A DNA stretch of 64,000 nt from the NCBI RefSeq assembly GCF_001952075.1, contig NZ_LXYU01000001.1:62001-126000 (forward strand), written 5' to 3'. A model generated the notes under the pieces. The model did no database searches, had not been told where the DNA came from, and saw only the letters and a list, made by a program, of their open reading frames with translations. Made by a program: the position numbers and the translations under genes. Below are positions 48,064 through 58,460 of the stretch, one piece after another; positions within the stretch are counted from its first letter, which is position 1, and each line of letters starts with the position of its first letter. This DNA is from Ditibartonella apis (GTDB lineage Bacteria; Pseudomonadota; Alphaproteobacteria; Rhizobiales; Rhizobiaceae).

Positions 48064-49169
48064 CAAACGTCCCTCTTCTCGAAATCGATACGCGGATCGA
48101 CAAGCATATATGTGAGGTCGGAAATAAGGCTGACAACAAGCCCGATCAACGAGAAAATATAGAGCGAGCCGAACACGACCGGATAATCACGATTGACAAT
48201 GGATGTATAGCTTAAAAGCCCCATTCCGTTTAACGAATATAGCATTTCGATAAGCAGTGAACCGGTGAAAAATGAAGCGATAAAAGCTGCCGGAAAACTT
48301 GCAATGACAACAAGCATGGCGTTGCGGAAAACATGCCCGTAAAGAACCGCGTGTTCGCTTAAACCTTTTGCCCGTGCCGTCACCACATATTGCTTTCTGA
48401 TTTCTTCCAGAAAACAGTTTTTGGTCAGCAATGTTGTGGTGGCGAAAGCCGAAATAACCATGGCTGTGAGTGGCAAAGCAAGGTGGTGGAAATAATCCAG
48501 AATTTTGCCGCCGAGCGACAATTCATCAAAATTTTCCGATGTCAAATGGCTTAATGGAAACCAGTCGAAAAATGATCCTCCGGCAAAAAGCACCATTAAC
48601 AGAATGCCGAACAGGAAACTCGGTATTGCATAACCGATAATGATAACGGCACTTGTCCATATGTCGAATGTGGAGCCATCCTTGACGGCCTTCCGGATAC
48701 CGAGGGGAATGGAAATTGCGTAAGAAATCAACAATTGCCATAGCCCTAAAGAAATCGAAACCGGCAAGGCACCTTTGATAAGATCGACGACAGAACGCCC
48801 TTGCGTATAGGAATCGCCGAAATCGAACCGGATATAATTCCACAACATTGTGAAATAACGTTCAAGCGGCGGTTTATCAAAACCGAACTGCTTTTCGAGT
48901 TTTGCAATAAATTCCGGATCAAGGCCGCGTGCACCACGATATTTTGCACTCGCGTCGCTACCCTGTAACGTTACCTCTGATGAAAGCCCGAGGTCACCGC
49001 CACCGCCGGCAACCCGCCCCATGGCATCGCCACCGGTTCCTTGCAATTGTGCAATAATATTCTCGATAGGACCACCGGGAGTAAATTGCACAATGACAAA
49101 TGTCACCGTCAAAATGCCGATCAATGTCGGTATAATCAGCAGCAAACGCCGCGCTATATAGGCCGCCAT
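48063..49169 (-). CDS. yejB: Peptide ABC transporter permease YejB
   Basis: This 368-residue permease begins with the typical [20 protein letters not shown] helix and FTPGGP motif, followed by a periplasmic loop and five more segments with the coupling loop [21 protein letters not shown]. The start ATG at 49169 is 168 bases downstream of yejA; a small hairpin (GCTGA/TCAGC, 49288-49301) lies in that gap and may limit read-through, giving more binding protein than permease. Confidence 0.94.
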   Translation of the reverse strand: MAAYIARRLLLIIPTLIGILTVTFVIVQFTPGGPIENIIAQLQGTGGDAMGRVAGGGGDLGLSSEVTLQGSDASAKYRGARGLDPEFIAKLEKQFGFDKPPLERYFTMLWNYIRFDFGDSYTQGRSVVDLIKGALPVSISLGLWQLLISYAISIPLGIRKAVKDGSTFDIWTSAVIIIGYAIPSFLFGILLMVLFAGGSFFDWFPLSHLTSENFDELSLGGKILDYFHHLALPLTAMVISAFATTTLLTKNCFLEEIRKQYVVTARAKGLSEHAVLYGHVFRNAMLVVIASFPAAFIASFFTGSLLIEMLYSLNGMGLLSYTSIVNRDYPVVFGSLYIFSLIGLVVSLISDLTYMLVDPRIDFEKRDV

Positions 49170-49337
49170 ATCTCTCTTTCATCCTTTTTCCGGTATGAGT
49201 TTTGTTACGCCCGCAACATGCGAATCAAACCGGACACATTAATTTAACCGCTATTCTGGAGCATTTATGGTAAACAAATGACAAACGGCTGATTTTTCAG
49301 CAATTCCGGTTCTTGGGCGTTCCAGTCCACCGCAGTT

Positions 49338-51161
49338 CTAGTTTTTGTCGTTCTTTACCCACCATGAGGGAATATCGACGCCACTTGCTTCCGGTTGCGG
49401 TTCGGGAATACCGAATTTGTCCCAATAGGCAATATTAAGATGTTCGGCATACCATTGGGGAATTACGTAATAATTCCATAACAATACCCGGTCGAGAGCA
49501 CGGGTTGCAGCAACGAGTTCCTCACGATCTTTTGCATAGATGACACGTTCGATAAGTTTGTCGACGGCCGGATTTTTTATCCCCGCGACATTATAGCTTC
49601 CCGGCCGGTCAGCGGCTTTCGAGCCCCAGTATTCCAATTGTTCATTGCCGGGTGAATCGCTTTGTCCGATGACCTTGATGACAAGATCGAAATCGAAATT
49701 TGCTTCGCGATTTTGATATTGTGAAGTGTCAACGACGCGCATGGATGCATTGATACCCAAACGTTGAAGATTGGCTATAAAAGGTGCTGTCGCACGCTCG
49801 AATGCCATATCACTCAGCATCACTTCCAATGTGAAAACTTCACCCTTTTTATTGACAAGCCGGTTCTGCTCCAGATGCCAACCGGCTTCGTTCAACAAAC
49901 GCATGGCTTCTGTGAGATAACGCCTTGATGAATCGGGTTTGTCATAAACGGGGTTGGAAAAGGGTGTGGTAAAGACTTCGGCCGGCACTTCATCTTTGAC
50001 CGTTTCAAGAATTTCAAGTTCCTTTCCCTGCGGCAAACCTTTTGCCGCGAGATCAAGCCCGTCAAAATAGCTTGAGATCCGATGATAATCATTAAAAAAC
50101 ATTGATTTATTGAGAGACTCGAAGTCAAAAGCGAGGCTAAGTGCCTGACGCACGCGCCGGTCGGCAAATTGTGGACGGCGGGTGTTGATAAAGAGCCCTT
50201 GCATACGTCCCGAGCCGTGAAAAGCGAAACTGCGCCTGATAACTTGCCCGTTTTTGACCGCGGGAAAATCATAACTCTGGTTCCAGCGCTGGATACGATT
50301 TTCCAAATTCCAGTCGACGAGATTGCCTTTTTTGAAGGCTTCCCATGCAGCGTTCGGATCAAGAAAATAGCTATAATGCTCTTTATCAAAATTGAACCGC
50401 CCACGATTGACCGGAAGATCGGCTGCCCAATAGTTTTCAACCCTTTTCCAGGTAATCGATTTTCCGGCCACAAAACTTTCAACCTCGTAAGGCCCTGACC
50501 CCAAAGGTATTTCGAGAGTTGGCGCAGTAATATCCCGTTTTTTACCCGTTTCATCGGTCCCCTCCCACCAATGTTGAGGTAAAACCGGCATTTGCCCCAT
50601 CACATAAGGGAGTTCGCGATTGCCTTTTTCTTCAAACAGAAAGGTGACTTCATTTTCACCGGTTTTTTCGGCTTTTTTGACCGAATGATAATAATTGTTG
50701 AAAAATGGCGAATTGCTTTTCAAAACATTGAAGCTCCACACCACATCCTCGGCAGTAATGGGGCGACCGTCATGCCATCGGGCTTTTTTGTTCAAACGGA
50801 ATTTTACCCACGAAAAATCGTCGGGATATTGTGCGGCCTCGGCGATAAGAGGATAGTTGACCGACGTTTCTTCGGTCGAAGGTGCCATCAGTGTGTCATA
50901 TTGTTCCCCACCACCGCGGGAAGAAAAACCCGCTGCAGGTGTACCTGTAACAATATAGGGGTTGAAGCTGTTGAATGTGCCGGTGCGACTATCATTAAAA
51001 GTGCCACCTTTGGGCGCATTCACATTGACATAATCATAATGGGTAAAATTGTCGCCATATTTGGGTTCAACTCCGAGAGACAGGCTCGTGCGCCACTCGG
51101 GATCGGCGATAGCTATACTATTAAGGGCGAAAAAGAGACAAAAAGCCAATCCGAGTTTCAT
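49338..51161 (-). CDS. yejA: Periplasmic oligopeptide-binding protein YejA
   Basis: The 607-residue protein has a signal peptide (MKLGLAFCLFFALNSIAIAD) and the SBP_bac_5 fold: VNVNAPKGGTFND near the start, FRLNKKARWHDGRPITAEDV, and the C-terminal DFDLVIKVIGQSDSPGNEQ. It captures peptides for YejBEF. The start is the ATG at 51161, chosen because GGGGAT lies just upstream and the signal peptide starts there; a TTG at 51191 is also in frame. It is the first gene of the operon; the cytochrome gene ends 60 bases upstream. Confidence 0.93.
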   Translation of the reverse strand: MKLGLAFCLFFALNSIAIADPEWRTSLSLGVEPKYGDNFTHYDYVNVNAPKGGTFNDSRTGTFNSFNPYIVTGTPAAGFSSRGGGEQYDTLMAPSTEETSVNYPLIAEAAQYPDDFSWVKFRLNKKARWHDGRPITAEDVVWSFNVLKSNSPFFNNYYHSVKKAEKTGENEVTFLFEEKGNRELPYVMGQMPVLPQHWWEGTDETGKKRDITAPTLEIPLGSGPYEVESFVAGKSITWKRVENYWAADLPVNRGRFNFDKEHYSYFLDPNAAWEAFKKGNLVDWNLENRIQRWNQSYDFPAVKNGQVIRRSFAFHGSGRMQGLFINTRRPQFADRRVRQALSLAFDFESLNKSMFFNDYHRISSYFDGLDLAAKGLPQGKELEILETVKDEVPAEVFTTPFSNPVYDKPDSSRRYLTEAMRLLNEAGWHLEQNRLVNKKGEVFTLEVMLSDMAFERATAPFIANLQRLGINASMRVVDTSQYQNREANFDFDLVIKVIGQSDSPGNEQLEYWGSKAADRPGSYNVAGIKNPAVDKLIERVIYAKDREELVAATRALDRVLLWNYYVIPQWYAEHLNIAYWDKFGIPEPQPEASGVDIPSWWVKNDKN

Positions 51162-51220
51162 CAAATCCCCAATCGATTTCAATATAGCCAATAGAAAACA
51201 GATTTTATTGATTGTTATTC

Positions 51221-51766
51221 TTAAGGGGTTAAATGTGGCAATTCAACCGGCTCATCGGAAAGACTACGCAAATAAAGAATAAGATCGGCTCTATCCTTTT
51301 CATCTTTCACGCCGTTGAAAGCCATGGCCGTTCCGGGAATATATTTGCGCGGGGAAGCAAGATAGGCATCAAGTGTTGCAAAGTCCCATGTCTTGCCGTT
51401 TTCTGCCCGCATAGCGTGCGAATAGGTATATTCGGAAACCGAAGCAAACGGTCTTCCCACTATTCCATATAAAGGTGGGCCAACGCGCGCCGGGCCATTT
51501 TTTGCCGGTGTATGACATAAACCACATTGGCCGAATACTTTGCGGCCATTTTCTATATCGGCCTGTTGAAGCCGTGTCGCCAGTGATATTTGTTGTTTCG
51601 GCTCTACCTTTTCGGTAACCGGTGCTTCTTCACCGTTGATTGAATAAACAATTTTTGCCGGTTGCTGGTGGTCATAAACAAGGTCACTGCCATAAACGAT
51701 TGCAAAAAGAAAAACAGCCCAGAGAAGACAGGCGGCGATAAGGTCGTTGACAGTGGATACCTTCAT
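51221..51766 (-). CDS. cycM: Membrane-anchored c-type cytochrome
   Basis: This 181-residue protein has an uncleaved N-terminal membrane helix (LIAACLLWAVFLFAIVYGSD) and a periplasmic class I cytochrome c domain. The heme site CGLCH is near residue 86, followed by VGPPLYGIVGR, and the axial Met is likely in IPGTAMAF. It resembles CycM/cytochrome c-552 of Rhizobiales, which carries electrons between the bc1 complex and the aa3 oxidase. The gene symbol is by resemblance. ATG at 51766; it lies upstream of yejA in the same orientation but need not be in that operon. Confidence 0.85.
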   Translation of the reverse strand: MKVSTVNDLIAACLLWAVFLFAIVYGSDLVYDHQQPAKIVYSINGEEAPVTEKVEPKQQISLATRLQQADIENGRKVFGQCGLCHTPAKNGPARVGPPLYGIVGRPFASVSEYTYSHAMRAENGKTWDFATLDAYLASPRKYIPGTAMAFNGVKDEKDRADLILYLRSLSDEPVELPHLTP

Positions 51767-51879
51767 AAAAAATTCGGTCGCTTAAATTTTATAGATGTTG
51801 AAAATTTAAGTCTTTTGCGTCATCAACGCAATATCTATAAATCGGATAGACTAAAACTGGGATAATAATCTTCAGGACA

Positions 51880-52626
51880 ATGATGATGGCTTTTTCTACT
51901 CTTATACTTATTCCTGCCCGCATGTCTTCAACACGACTTCCCGGAAAGCCTCTGGCCGATATTGCCGGAAAACCGATGATTGTTCATGTTGCCGAACGCG
52001 CCAATAAAGCAAATCTCGGCAGGGTGGTTGTTGCAACCGACCATGAAGACGTTGCCAATGCTGTCAAGGCGCATGGAATGGAAGCTGTCATGACACGTCC
52101 CGACCACCAGTCGGGTTCCGATCGTATCTATGAGGCATTAACGCTTCTTGATCCGGATAACCGTTTTGATATCATCGTCAATGTACAAGGTGATTTGCCA
52201 ACGATTGCACCGCATGAAATTGCAGCAGCATTGGAACCACTTGAAAATCCGGATACGGATATTGCCACTTTGGGCGCTGAAATTTCGGTTGAAGATGAAA
52301 AAGTCAATCCGAATGTCGTAAAAATTGTCGGTTCGCCGATTGGAAAAACCAGATTGCGCGCACTTTATTTCACCCGCGCGACAGCTCCTTATGGCAAGGG
52401 GCCACTTTACCACCATATCGGCCTTTATGCCTATAAACGTAGAGCACTTCAGCGTTTTGTCTCGCTACAGCCTTCCTATCTTGAAAAGCGGGAAAGTCTT
52501 GAACAATTGCGCGCGCTTGAAGCAGGTATGCGTATTGATGCGGAAATTATCGAAACTGTGCCTTTAGGCGTTGATACAATCGAAGATCTCGAACATGCAC
52601 GCGAAATGATCAGGGCGGGAAAATGA
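51880..52626 (+). CDS. kdsB: 3-deoxy-manno-octulosonate cytidylyltransferase
   Basis: This 248-residue enzyme makes CMP-Kdo, the donor used by WaaA. Motifs: [18 protein letters not shown] (nucleotide binding), [20 protein letters not shown] (metal site) and [12 protein letters not shown]. The length is typical. Three consecutive ATG codons lie at 51880, 51883 and 51886; AGGA upstream fits the second or third best, and the longest is given. pheA follows with an ATGA overlap. Confidence 0.95.
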   Translation: MMMAFSTLILIPARMSSTRLPGKPLADIAGKPMIVHVAERANKANLGRVVVATDHEDVANAVKAHGMEAVMTRPDHQSGSDRIYEALTLLDPDNRFDIIVNVQGDLPTIAPHEIAAALEPLENPDTDIATLGAEISVEDEKVNPNVVKIVGSPIGKTRLRALYFTRATAPYGKGPLYHHIGLYAYKRRALQRFVSLQPSYLEKRESLEQLRALEAGMRIDAEIIETVPLGVDTIEDLEHAREMIRAGK

Positions 52627-53483
52627 CAAAAACCAATAAAATAGCGTTCCAAGGTGATTACGGCGCCAATTCCGACACGGCTTGCCGGAACGTATTTCCG
52701 GATATGGAGCCGTTGCCCTGCACGACATTTGAAGATGCTTTGCACGCGGTCGAAAGCGGAGAAGCCGACCTTGGCATGATTCCGATTGAAAATACGCTTG
52801 CCGGACGTGTTGCCGATATTCACCATTTGTTGCCGCAAACAAAACTTTTCATCATTGGTGAATATTTTTTACCGATCCATTTTGAATTGATGGTGCTGCC
52901 GGGTGTCAAACGTGAAGAGATAAAATCGGTTCATAGCCACATCCATGCACTGGGACAATGCCGCAAAATTATCCGCGACAACCATTGGCAGGCTGTCGTT
53001 TCATCCGATACAGCAGGTGCTGCAAAATTCATCAAACAGGCTGGCGACCGCACACAGGCAGCCCTTGCTCCAAAACTCGCCGCCAAACTCTACGGTTTGG
53101 ATATTATCGAAGAAAATGTCGAAGACTCGGAAAATAATGTAACGCGTTTTGTTGTCCTCTCGCGGGAAGAGATACGTGCACAAAAACCCGAAAACGGGGA
53201 AAAGGTTATGACCAGTTTTCTTTTCCGTGTGCGCAACGTTCCGGCCGCACTTTATAAAGCCATGGGAGGTTTTGCGACCAATGGCGTCAACATGACCAAG
53301 CTTGAAAGTTATCAGGTTGGCGGCACATTCAATGCAACACAATTTTTTGCCGATATTGAAGGCCATCCCGATCAGCCGATGGTGCGCCTTGCTTTGGAAG
53401 AACTGGGCTTTTTCTCGACCAAGGTCAGAATAGTCGGTGTCTATCCGGCAAGTCCCGCCCGCGAAACGAAAATATATGGTTGA
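52623..53483 (+). CDS. pheA: Prephenate dehydratase
   Basis: This 286-residue enzyme converts prephenate to phenylpyruvate in phenylalanine synthesis. The catalytic domain has [25 protein letters not shown] and the TRF motif ([10 protein letters not shown]). An ACT domain follows ([25 protein letters not shown]), the site of phenylalanine feedback. There is no chorismate mutase domain, as usual outside enterobacteria. The ATG at 52623 overlaps kdsB (ATGA). No clear terminator follows. Confidence 0.95.
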   Translation: MTKTNKIAFQGDYGANSDTACRNVFPDMEPLPCTTFEDALHAVESGEADLGMIPIENTLAGRVADIHHLLPQTKLFIIGEYFLPIHFELMVLPGVKREEIKSVHSHIHALGQCRKIIRDNHWQAVVSSDTAGAAKFIKQAGDRTQAALAPKLAAKLYGLDIIEENVEDSENNVTRFVVLSREEIRAQKPENGEKVMTSFLFRVRNVPAALYKAMGGFATNGVNMTKLESYQVGGTFNATQFFADIEGHPDQPMVRLALEELGFFSTKVRIVGVYPASPARETKIYG

Positions 53484-53988
53484 GGTTTAACGGCTCATCT
53501 AAAACCCAATAACAATAACCGGAATTTACGGAAAGCTGTCGAATGCTATATGTGCGCTTCGCGCATGAGTTTTGCGTAAGAGTAATTATGTTATTTTAAA
53601 AACCGATAATCGTTTCAACCAATCGGGATAAAAATTCCAGCCGTAATCATTATGGTTATCGGTTATCACGGCTATCAAATGGTCACCCGTGCACGCGATT
53701 AACAAGCAAGTTTTCCGTATTTCAGGTTTCACCCGCATTCTTGGCTTGGGCCGAGATCCACTTCTTCTGCAATCGACGATCGATGATGGATAAAAAAAGC
53801 TCTATCCCGAATGATATTATGCGTTGATTATCAGAAAAACATTCCATGTCACGCCATTCTTGAACGAAAGAAGCTGACCGGCTTTAAACAAAAAACCATA
53901 GGCAGATAGTTTGCTAAGGCCATTCATTAGTCTACAGTCTGGTACGTTTTCACAAATTGGGAAAACGCACCGGCATTAAAACGATATC
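53484..53988. other. Gene-free spacer between pheA and nudC
   Basis: These 505 bases between convergent genes have no accepted gene. A long stem-loop arises from AGCCGT ... ACGGCT (about 53638-53672), whose inner part contains GGTTATC twice in tandem (53652-53665). A weaker CGTTTTC/GAAAACG hairpin lies at 53945-53967 near the nudC end; no T run follows it. Confidence 0.4.
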
Positions 53989-54903
53989 CTAATCGACAAA
54001 TTTCTTTTCGAGCCACTGCCTGATCAAAAAATTGGCTATTGCTGCACGAGGAGGCAAATGCAGGCCCTGTTCATGGCGACCGGCCATCATCAGCGCTACT
54101 TCCTGACGGCTAAACCAGCGCCCGTCTTCCATCTCGTCATGACCGATCGTAATTTTGTCGTCGAGCGCTTCGGCATGACAACCGAGCATTAATGAATGCG
54201 GAAAAGGCCAAGGTTGGGAAGCGATATAAACCACCTTGCCAACCGGTATTCCCATTTCCTCTCGTGTTTCCCGACGCACTGCCATTTCCAATGTCTCGCC
54301 CTGTTCTACGAAACCGGCAAGGCAGGAATAACGTCCCTTTTCAAAACTCGGTGTGCGAGCAAGCAGGCATTTATCCTCAAAATGGACGAGCATGATAGCT
54401 GCCGGATCTGTTCTCGGAAAATGTTCGGTCCCGCAAGCGGTACAGATGCGCTTTGCTCCACCTGCCGCAATCCGGCTCGGTTTGCCGCAGCGCGAACAAA
54501 AGCGGTTATTTTTGTGCCACATGAGCAATGAATAGGCTTGCGCCAGGACGCCCGATTGGGTCTGGCTGAAAAGTGCGCGGCTATAAGCTTCTCTTAGCCC
54601 CACCTGATTGAATGGTGAAGGAGGCTGACCGGCAAATTCTTCAACCGGCAAAGCAATAACCGGATTTTCGTCTTCCCAGCCAAGCAGGCAGGCTTCTTCC
54701 CATTGCGGCCTGAAGAGTTCCAGCGATTTTTCATCAAGATAGAGATCGGCAATCCCGTTAACATTGCGATAGACGATTGAAAAACCGTTGAGCATAATAA
54801 AATGCGCATGATGGTTTTTCTGCTCGGCAACGATGGTATCCGTGCGCTTTTCAAGCTGCCGGTTGATAGGGTTTCCGATAAATGCAATTGCAGAAGATGT
54901 CAT
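53989..54903 (-). CDS. nudC: NAD(+) diphosphatase (NADH pyrophosphatase)
   Basis: This 304-residue Nudix hydrolase cleaves NADH to NMNH and AMP and can remove NAD caps from RNA. A four-cysteine zinc ribbon (FCSRCGKPS ... RICTACG) is followed by the Nudix box GFVEQGETLEMAVRRETREE and the NudC signature SQPWPFPHS, so the assignment is specific. The start is the ATG at 54903; a TTG at 54909 is also in frame. It is downstream of the HIT gene by 12-18 bases, so the two are probably co-transcribed. Confidence 0.94.
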   Translation of the reverse strand: MTSSAIAFIGNPINRQLEKRTDTIVAEQKNHHAHFIMLNGFSIVYRNVNGIADLYLDEKSLELFRPQWEEACLLGWEDENPVIALPVEEFAGQPPSPFNQVGLREAYSRALFSQTQSGVLAQAYSLLMWHKNNRFCSRCGKPSRIAAGGAKRICTACGTEHFPRTDPAAIMLVHFEDKCLLARTPSFEKGRYSCLAGFVEQGETLEMAVRRETREEMGIPVGKVVYIASQPWPFPHSLMLGCHAEALDDKITIGHDEMEDGRWFSRQEVALMMAGRHEQGLHLPPRAAIANFLIRQWLEKKFVD

Positions 54904-54921
54904 ATTCAATCCAGCTTTAAT

Positions 54922-55347
54922 TCAATCGAGCCTCAGTTGCAGCTTACGAATAAGCTTATGAGCCGCTTCATCGCCATAAGGTACAGGTTCTCCGTATCCC
55001 CAGACCGTTTTTGGCCAATTTGCGTCGCCTTCGTTACGCGCAATAATGTGCACATGGAGTTGTCTCACGATATTTCCGATAGCGGCTGTGTTGACTTTAT
55101 CGCATCCGGTGATGGCTTCAAGTGCTACGGCAACCTCGTTCATTTCGGCAACAAGGACCTGTTCATCATCAACGGAAAGATGATGTATTTCTTCCGCTCC
55201 GGCAATGCGAGGCACAACAATGAGCCACGGCCAGCGTGAATCATTCATGAGTCGGACATCGGATAAGGCAAGCTCGACAATGAAAAAACTGTCTTTTTCC
55301 AAACGTGGATCAAGTTTGAATGGCTGTTGCAATGTATTTATCTCCAT
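54922..55347 (-). CDS. HIT family protein
   Basis: This 141-residue histidine-triad protein hydrolyses or transfers nucleotide phosphates. The triad region reads QLHVHIIARNEGD. The earlier part includes LLVVPRIAG-like sequence (LIVVPRIAGAEEIHHL). The substrate is unknown. The ATG at 55347 gives a normal length. The gene is divergent from the SRP RNA and is followed by nudC in the same orientation. Confidence 0.9.
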   Translation of the reverse strand: MEINTLQQPFKLDPRLEKDSFFIVELALSDVRLMNDSRWPWLIVVPRIAGAEEIHHLSVDDEQVLVAEMNEVAVALEAITGCDKVNTAAIGNIVRQLHVHIIARNEGDANWPKTVWGYGEPVPYGDEAAHKLIRKLQLRLD

Positions 55348-55396
55348 GTTTTTCGTTTCACGACTTGCTTTTTTGTCCTAAATTAGCGATATGAAC

Positions 55397-55498
55397 GCCG
55401 GGAGGTTGGTGGTGGACGAGCCACTCGCCAACCGGGTCAGGTCCGGAAGGAAGCAGCCCTAACGAGCTTCGGCACGGGTCACAGTGCCAGCCTCCCAC
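55397..55498 (+). ncRNA. ffs: Signal recognition particle RNA (4.5S, bacterial small type)
   Basis: The roughly 100-base RNA contains the conserved SRP domain IV core: GTCAGGTCCGGAAGGAAGCA, with the GGAA tetraloop and the asymmetric AGCA bulge that binds Ffh. The ends pair (GGGAGGTTGG with CCAGCCTCCC). It lies upstream of dnaX, the usual order in alphaproteobacteria. The ends are estimated from the pairing. Confidence 0.95.
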
Positions 55499-55688
55499 TC
55501 ATTATACCAATCAAATCTTATTCAGGTCACGTCTTGTTTATTGGAAAATTCGGGCAGTGGTATTTTGAAAAATTGCCTGAACGGTCGAAAATCGCCACCT
55601 GAAATCCTATATTTCACACAACCGGTTGACGCAGACGTCGCCAAAGTTCACATTCAGGAAAATTACATTTCGGAAACTGGAAGAACAC

Positions 55689-57668
55689 ATGGAAAGCACT
55701 GAGGCAGAGACAGGCTATCGCGTCCTCGCCCGAAAATATCGGCCACAAAATTTTTCCGACCTTATCGGTCAGGAGCCGATGGTGCGCACACTCACAAACG
55801 CATTCGATAGTGGACGGATACCGCAAGCGTGGATGTTGACGGGCGTTCGTGGCGTAGGAAAAACGACAACGGCCCGCATTCTTGCGCGTGCACTCAATTA
55901 CAAGACCGATACAATCGATAAACCGACAATCCATATGGACAAACTTGGCGAGCACTGCAAAGCCATTATGGAAGGTCGACACGTCGACGTTATCGAAATG
56001 GATGCGGCTTCCCATACCGGTATTGACGACATAAGAGAAATCATCGAACAAGTACGCTATCGTCCGGTTGCCGCACGTTTCAAAGTTTACATTATCGACG
56101 AAGTTCACATGCTTTCGACACAGGCTTTCAATGGTCTGCTAAAAACGCTGGAAGAACCACCTCCGCATGTAAAATTTATTTTTGCCACAACAGAAATTCG
56201 AAAAGTTCCGGTGACTGTCCTGTCGCGTTGCCAACGTTATAATTTGCGGCGGGTTGATTCGAATGTTCTGGCGGCACATTTAAGAAAAATCTCCGATCTT
56301 GAAAAAATTGAAGCGGAAGATAGCGCCCTTGCCATGATAGCTCGCGCCGGAGAAGGTTCGGTTCGCGATGCGCTTTCGATTCTTGATCAGGCCATTGCCC
56401 ATGGTGGTGGCAAGGTCGATGCCGAATCTGTCCGCACTATGTTGGGGCTTGCCGATCGCACCCGCATTATCGACCTTTTTGAAATGATTATGAAAGGCGA
56501 TGTTGCCGGCGCTTTGAAAGAATTTCGCGATCAATATGACGGTGGCGCCGACCCGCTTGTCATTTTGAACGAGCTTGCCGATTTCAACCATCTTGTTACG
56601 AGACTGCGGTTTACCCCCGAAATTGCCGATGATATTTCTCTTGTCGAAGAAGAGCGGGAACGCGGGCTTGATTTTTCCAAAAAACTATCCGTGCGCGTTC
56701 TCTCGAGCACTTGGCAAATGCTTCTCAAAGGCACACAAGAGGTCGATTCGGCTGCAAGCCCGATTGACGCTGCAGAAATGCTTCTGATCAGGCTCACACA
56801 TGCTGCCGACTTGCCGACGCTTGACGAGGCGCTGAAAACCCTTGGCGAGGGAAAGCCTGCAATTAAACTTCCACAAAGTTCCGATACAGAAAAAGCCGCG
56901 GATGATTCAAACGGTCCGAGTGCCAATTCCCGAAAAAACATTGCTGAACAAAAATCTGCGCAAAAAAATGCGTTGACGGATAATCCGGCAAGTAGTGGCA
57001 ATAGTTTTTCGACGGGAAGTCATGAGACTGCCCGTGCAGAGGTTGACAACAGCACTCGCAACAACGCCTCGGCGGAACATAAGAATTTTCAGACCTCTTC
57101 CCCGCAAAAAGCACCAACCATGCAATTGGTGAGCACATCTTCTGCCGCGTTGGAGCCGGACGAACAGGTTTTGCAAGACCCAGCAAAAAATAACGAAACA
57201 GCCGAAAAGAACAGCGAACCGGAAGTAAACAGGGTTATCCTTCATTCCTTGCAGGATGTTGTCGATCTTGCCGACAAACATAATGACATGCAATTCAAAC
57301 TTCTGGTCAAGGAATTTGTGCGTCCGGTTTCATTCCGCCAAGGCCGTATCGAATTTGAACCTGCCGAAGGAATGCCGCGCTTTTTTGCCCATGACATAGC
57401 CAAAATGCTCCGCGAATGGACAGGCGAACGCTGGACGGTGACTGTCGTCAACGAAGGCGGCGGATTGACTTTGCGTGAAGAGGACGAAAAGGCCCATCAG
57501 GCACTGCTTTCGGATGCCGAAGCCGACCCCGATATTGCCAAGATTTTAAAATATTTTCCCGGTTCAAAAATTGTCGATGTACGTGTCAACAGATCCGACG
57601 ATGGTCTTGATTTGATGGACAACGGCGATATGACGGGTGAAGACGACGAAAACGATCAAGGAGAATAA
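55689..57668 (+). CDS. dnaX: DNA polymerase III subunits tau and possibly gamma
   Basis: The 659-residue clamp-loader ATPase has Walker A GVRGVGKT at 52-59, Walker B IIDEVHML and sensor 1 FATTE. The zinc module of E. coli DnaX is degenerate: only one Cys remains ([10 protein letters not shown]), as in other Rhizobiales. After residue 410 comes a hydrophilic Asn/Ser/Lys-rich linker of about 110 residues, then the C-terminal tau domain that binds the polymerase. The start is the ATG at 55689 (GGAAG upstream, [19 protein letters not shown] fits the family); the frame is open from 55626. Two A-rich slippery heptamers in the linker (56933-56939 and 56963-56969) could yield gamma of 419 or 431 residues. 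Confidence 0.95.
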   Translation: MESTEAETGYRVLARKYRPQNFSDLIGQEPMVRTLTNAFDSGRIPQAWMLTGVRGVGKTTTARILARALNYKTDTIDKPTIHMDKLGEHCKAIMEGRHVDVIEMDAASHTGIDDIREIIEQVRYRPVAARFKVYIIDEVHMLSTQAFNGLLKTLEEPPPHVKFIFATTEIRKVPVTVLSRCQRYNLRRVDSNVLAAHLRKISDLEKIEAEDSALAMIARAGEGSVRDALSILDQAIAHGGGKVDAESVRTMLGLADRTRIIDLFEMIMKGDVAGALKEFRDQYDGGADPLVILNELADFNHLVTRLRFTPEIADDISLVEEERERGLDFSKKLSVRVLSSTWQMLLKGTQEVDSAASPIDAAEMLLIRLTHAADLPTLDEALKTLGEGKPAIKLPQSSDTEKAADDSNGPSANSRKNIAEQKSAQKNALTDNPASSGNSFSTGSHETARAEVDNSTRNNASAEHKNFQTSSPQKAPTMQLVSTSSAALEPDEQVLQDPAKNNETAEKNSEPEVNRVILHSLQDVVDLADKHNDMQFKLLVKEFVRPVSFRQGRIEFEPAEGMPRFFAHDIAKMLREWTGERWTVTVVNEGGGLTLREEDEKAHQALLSDAEADPDIAKILKYFPGSKIVDVRVNRSDDGLDLMDNGDMTGEDDENDQGE

Positions 57669-57673
57669 ACCCC

Positions 57674-57997
57674 ATGCGTGACATGATGGGCATGATGAAA
57701 AAAGCCAAAGAAATGCAGGCAAAAATGCAAGCCATGCAGGATGAAATGGCAAATATTCAGGAAACAGGAACGTCAGGTGGTGGCTTGGTCAGCGTAACTT
57801 TGACCGGTCAGGGAACCGTTTCTGCAATCAAAATTGACCCTTCACTGGTAAAACCCGATGAAGTTGAAATTCTTGAAGACTTGATTATGGCTGCCCATAA
57901 CGAAGCCAAAGCGAAAATTGAAAACGCAATGGCTGAAAAAACTAAAGAAATTACTGCCGGTCTACCGATCCCTCCCGGTTTCAAACTGCCATTCTGA
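57674..57997 (+). CDS. ybaB: YbaB/EbfC family nucleoid-associated protein
   Basis: This 107-residue DNA-binding protein has the YbaB pattern: a Met/Lys-rich N-terminal helix ([20 protein letters not shown]), a central [20 protein letters not shown] strand region and the end [12 protein letters not shown]. It forms a tweezer-shaped dimer. The ATG at 57674 is five bases after dnaX. It belongs to the ffs-dnaX-ybaB-recR block. Confidence 0.94.
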   Translation: MRDMMGMMKKAKEMQAKMQAMQDEMANIQETGTSGGGLVSVTLTGQGTVSAIKIDPSLVKPDEVEILEDLIMAAHNEAKAKIENAMAEKTKEITAGLPIPPGFKLPF

Positions 57998-58460
57998 TAT
58001 GAATTCCCATCAATTGTTACCCTTAAAAAAGAGGGATAATGGATGAAAAATAAAAGATATTACAAAAGCTTCGCTGTGTGAGGGCACAACGGCTTTTGTT
58101 TGTCTTGAATAACAATTACCAATAGCCAGCCTATTGAAGTTAGCGCGAAAGTTCAATTCTTTCTTCAAAACCGGATGTAACTTAAATCTTGCGGCGTGAT
58201 AGGTGAATGTTTCGATCTTGCCGAAAATGCTTTTTTCTTTTGCAAAAAATAGTTATTGAGGCAGAAAATTACGCTGTCGGAAGATAAAGAAAAACACTGT
58301 AAAGAAGAATTGCTTGAAGCAATCAGTTTAATTAAACATTCTTTGTTTTGAATGATCTGCTCCAATCTACCGGTCAGGAATATGCCCCTCTTATCCGCTT
58401 CAGTGAACAACTGGCATTTTCCGGAAGTTTACATATATATATTTTTAAAAGAGTTTATCC
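57998..58460. other. Gene-free spacer between ybaB and recR
   Basis: These 463 bases separate genes that are adjacent in many relatives. A minus-strand frame at 58165-58410 has no ribosome site or protein character and is not accepted. An imperfect CCCTT/AAGAGGG hairpin at about 58020-58040 may be a weak terminator for ybaB. The AT-rich 58240-58450 part may hold a recR promoter. Confidence 0.4.

Noticed and set aside
58165..58410. Minus-strand open frame of 81 codons between ybaB and recR
   Set aside because: No ribosome site, no recognised sequence, and the composition follows the AT-rich spacer.
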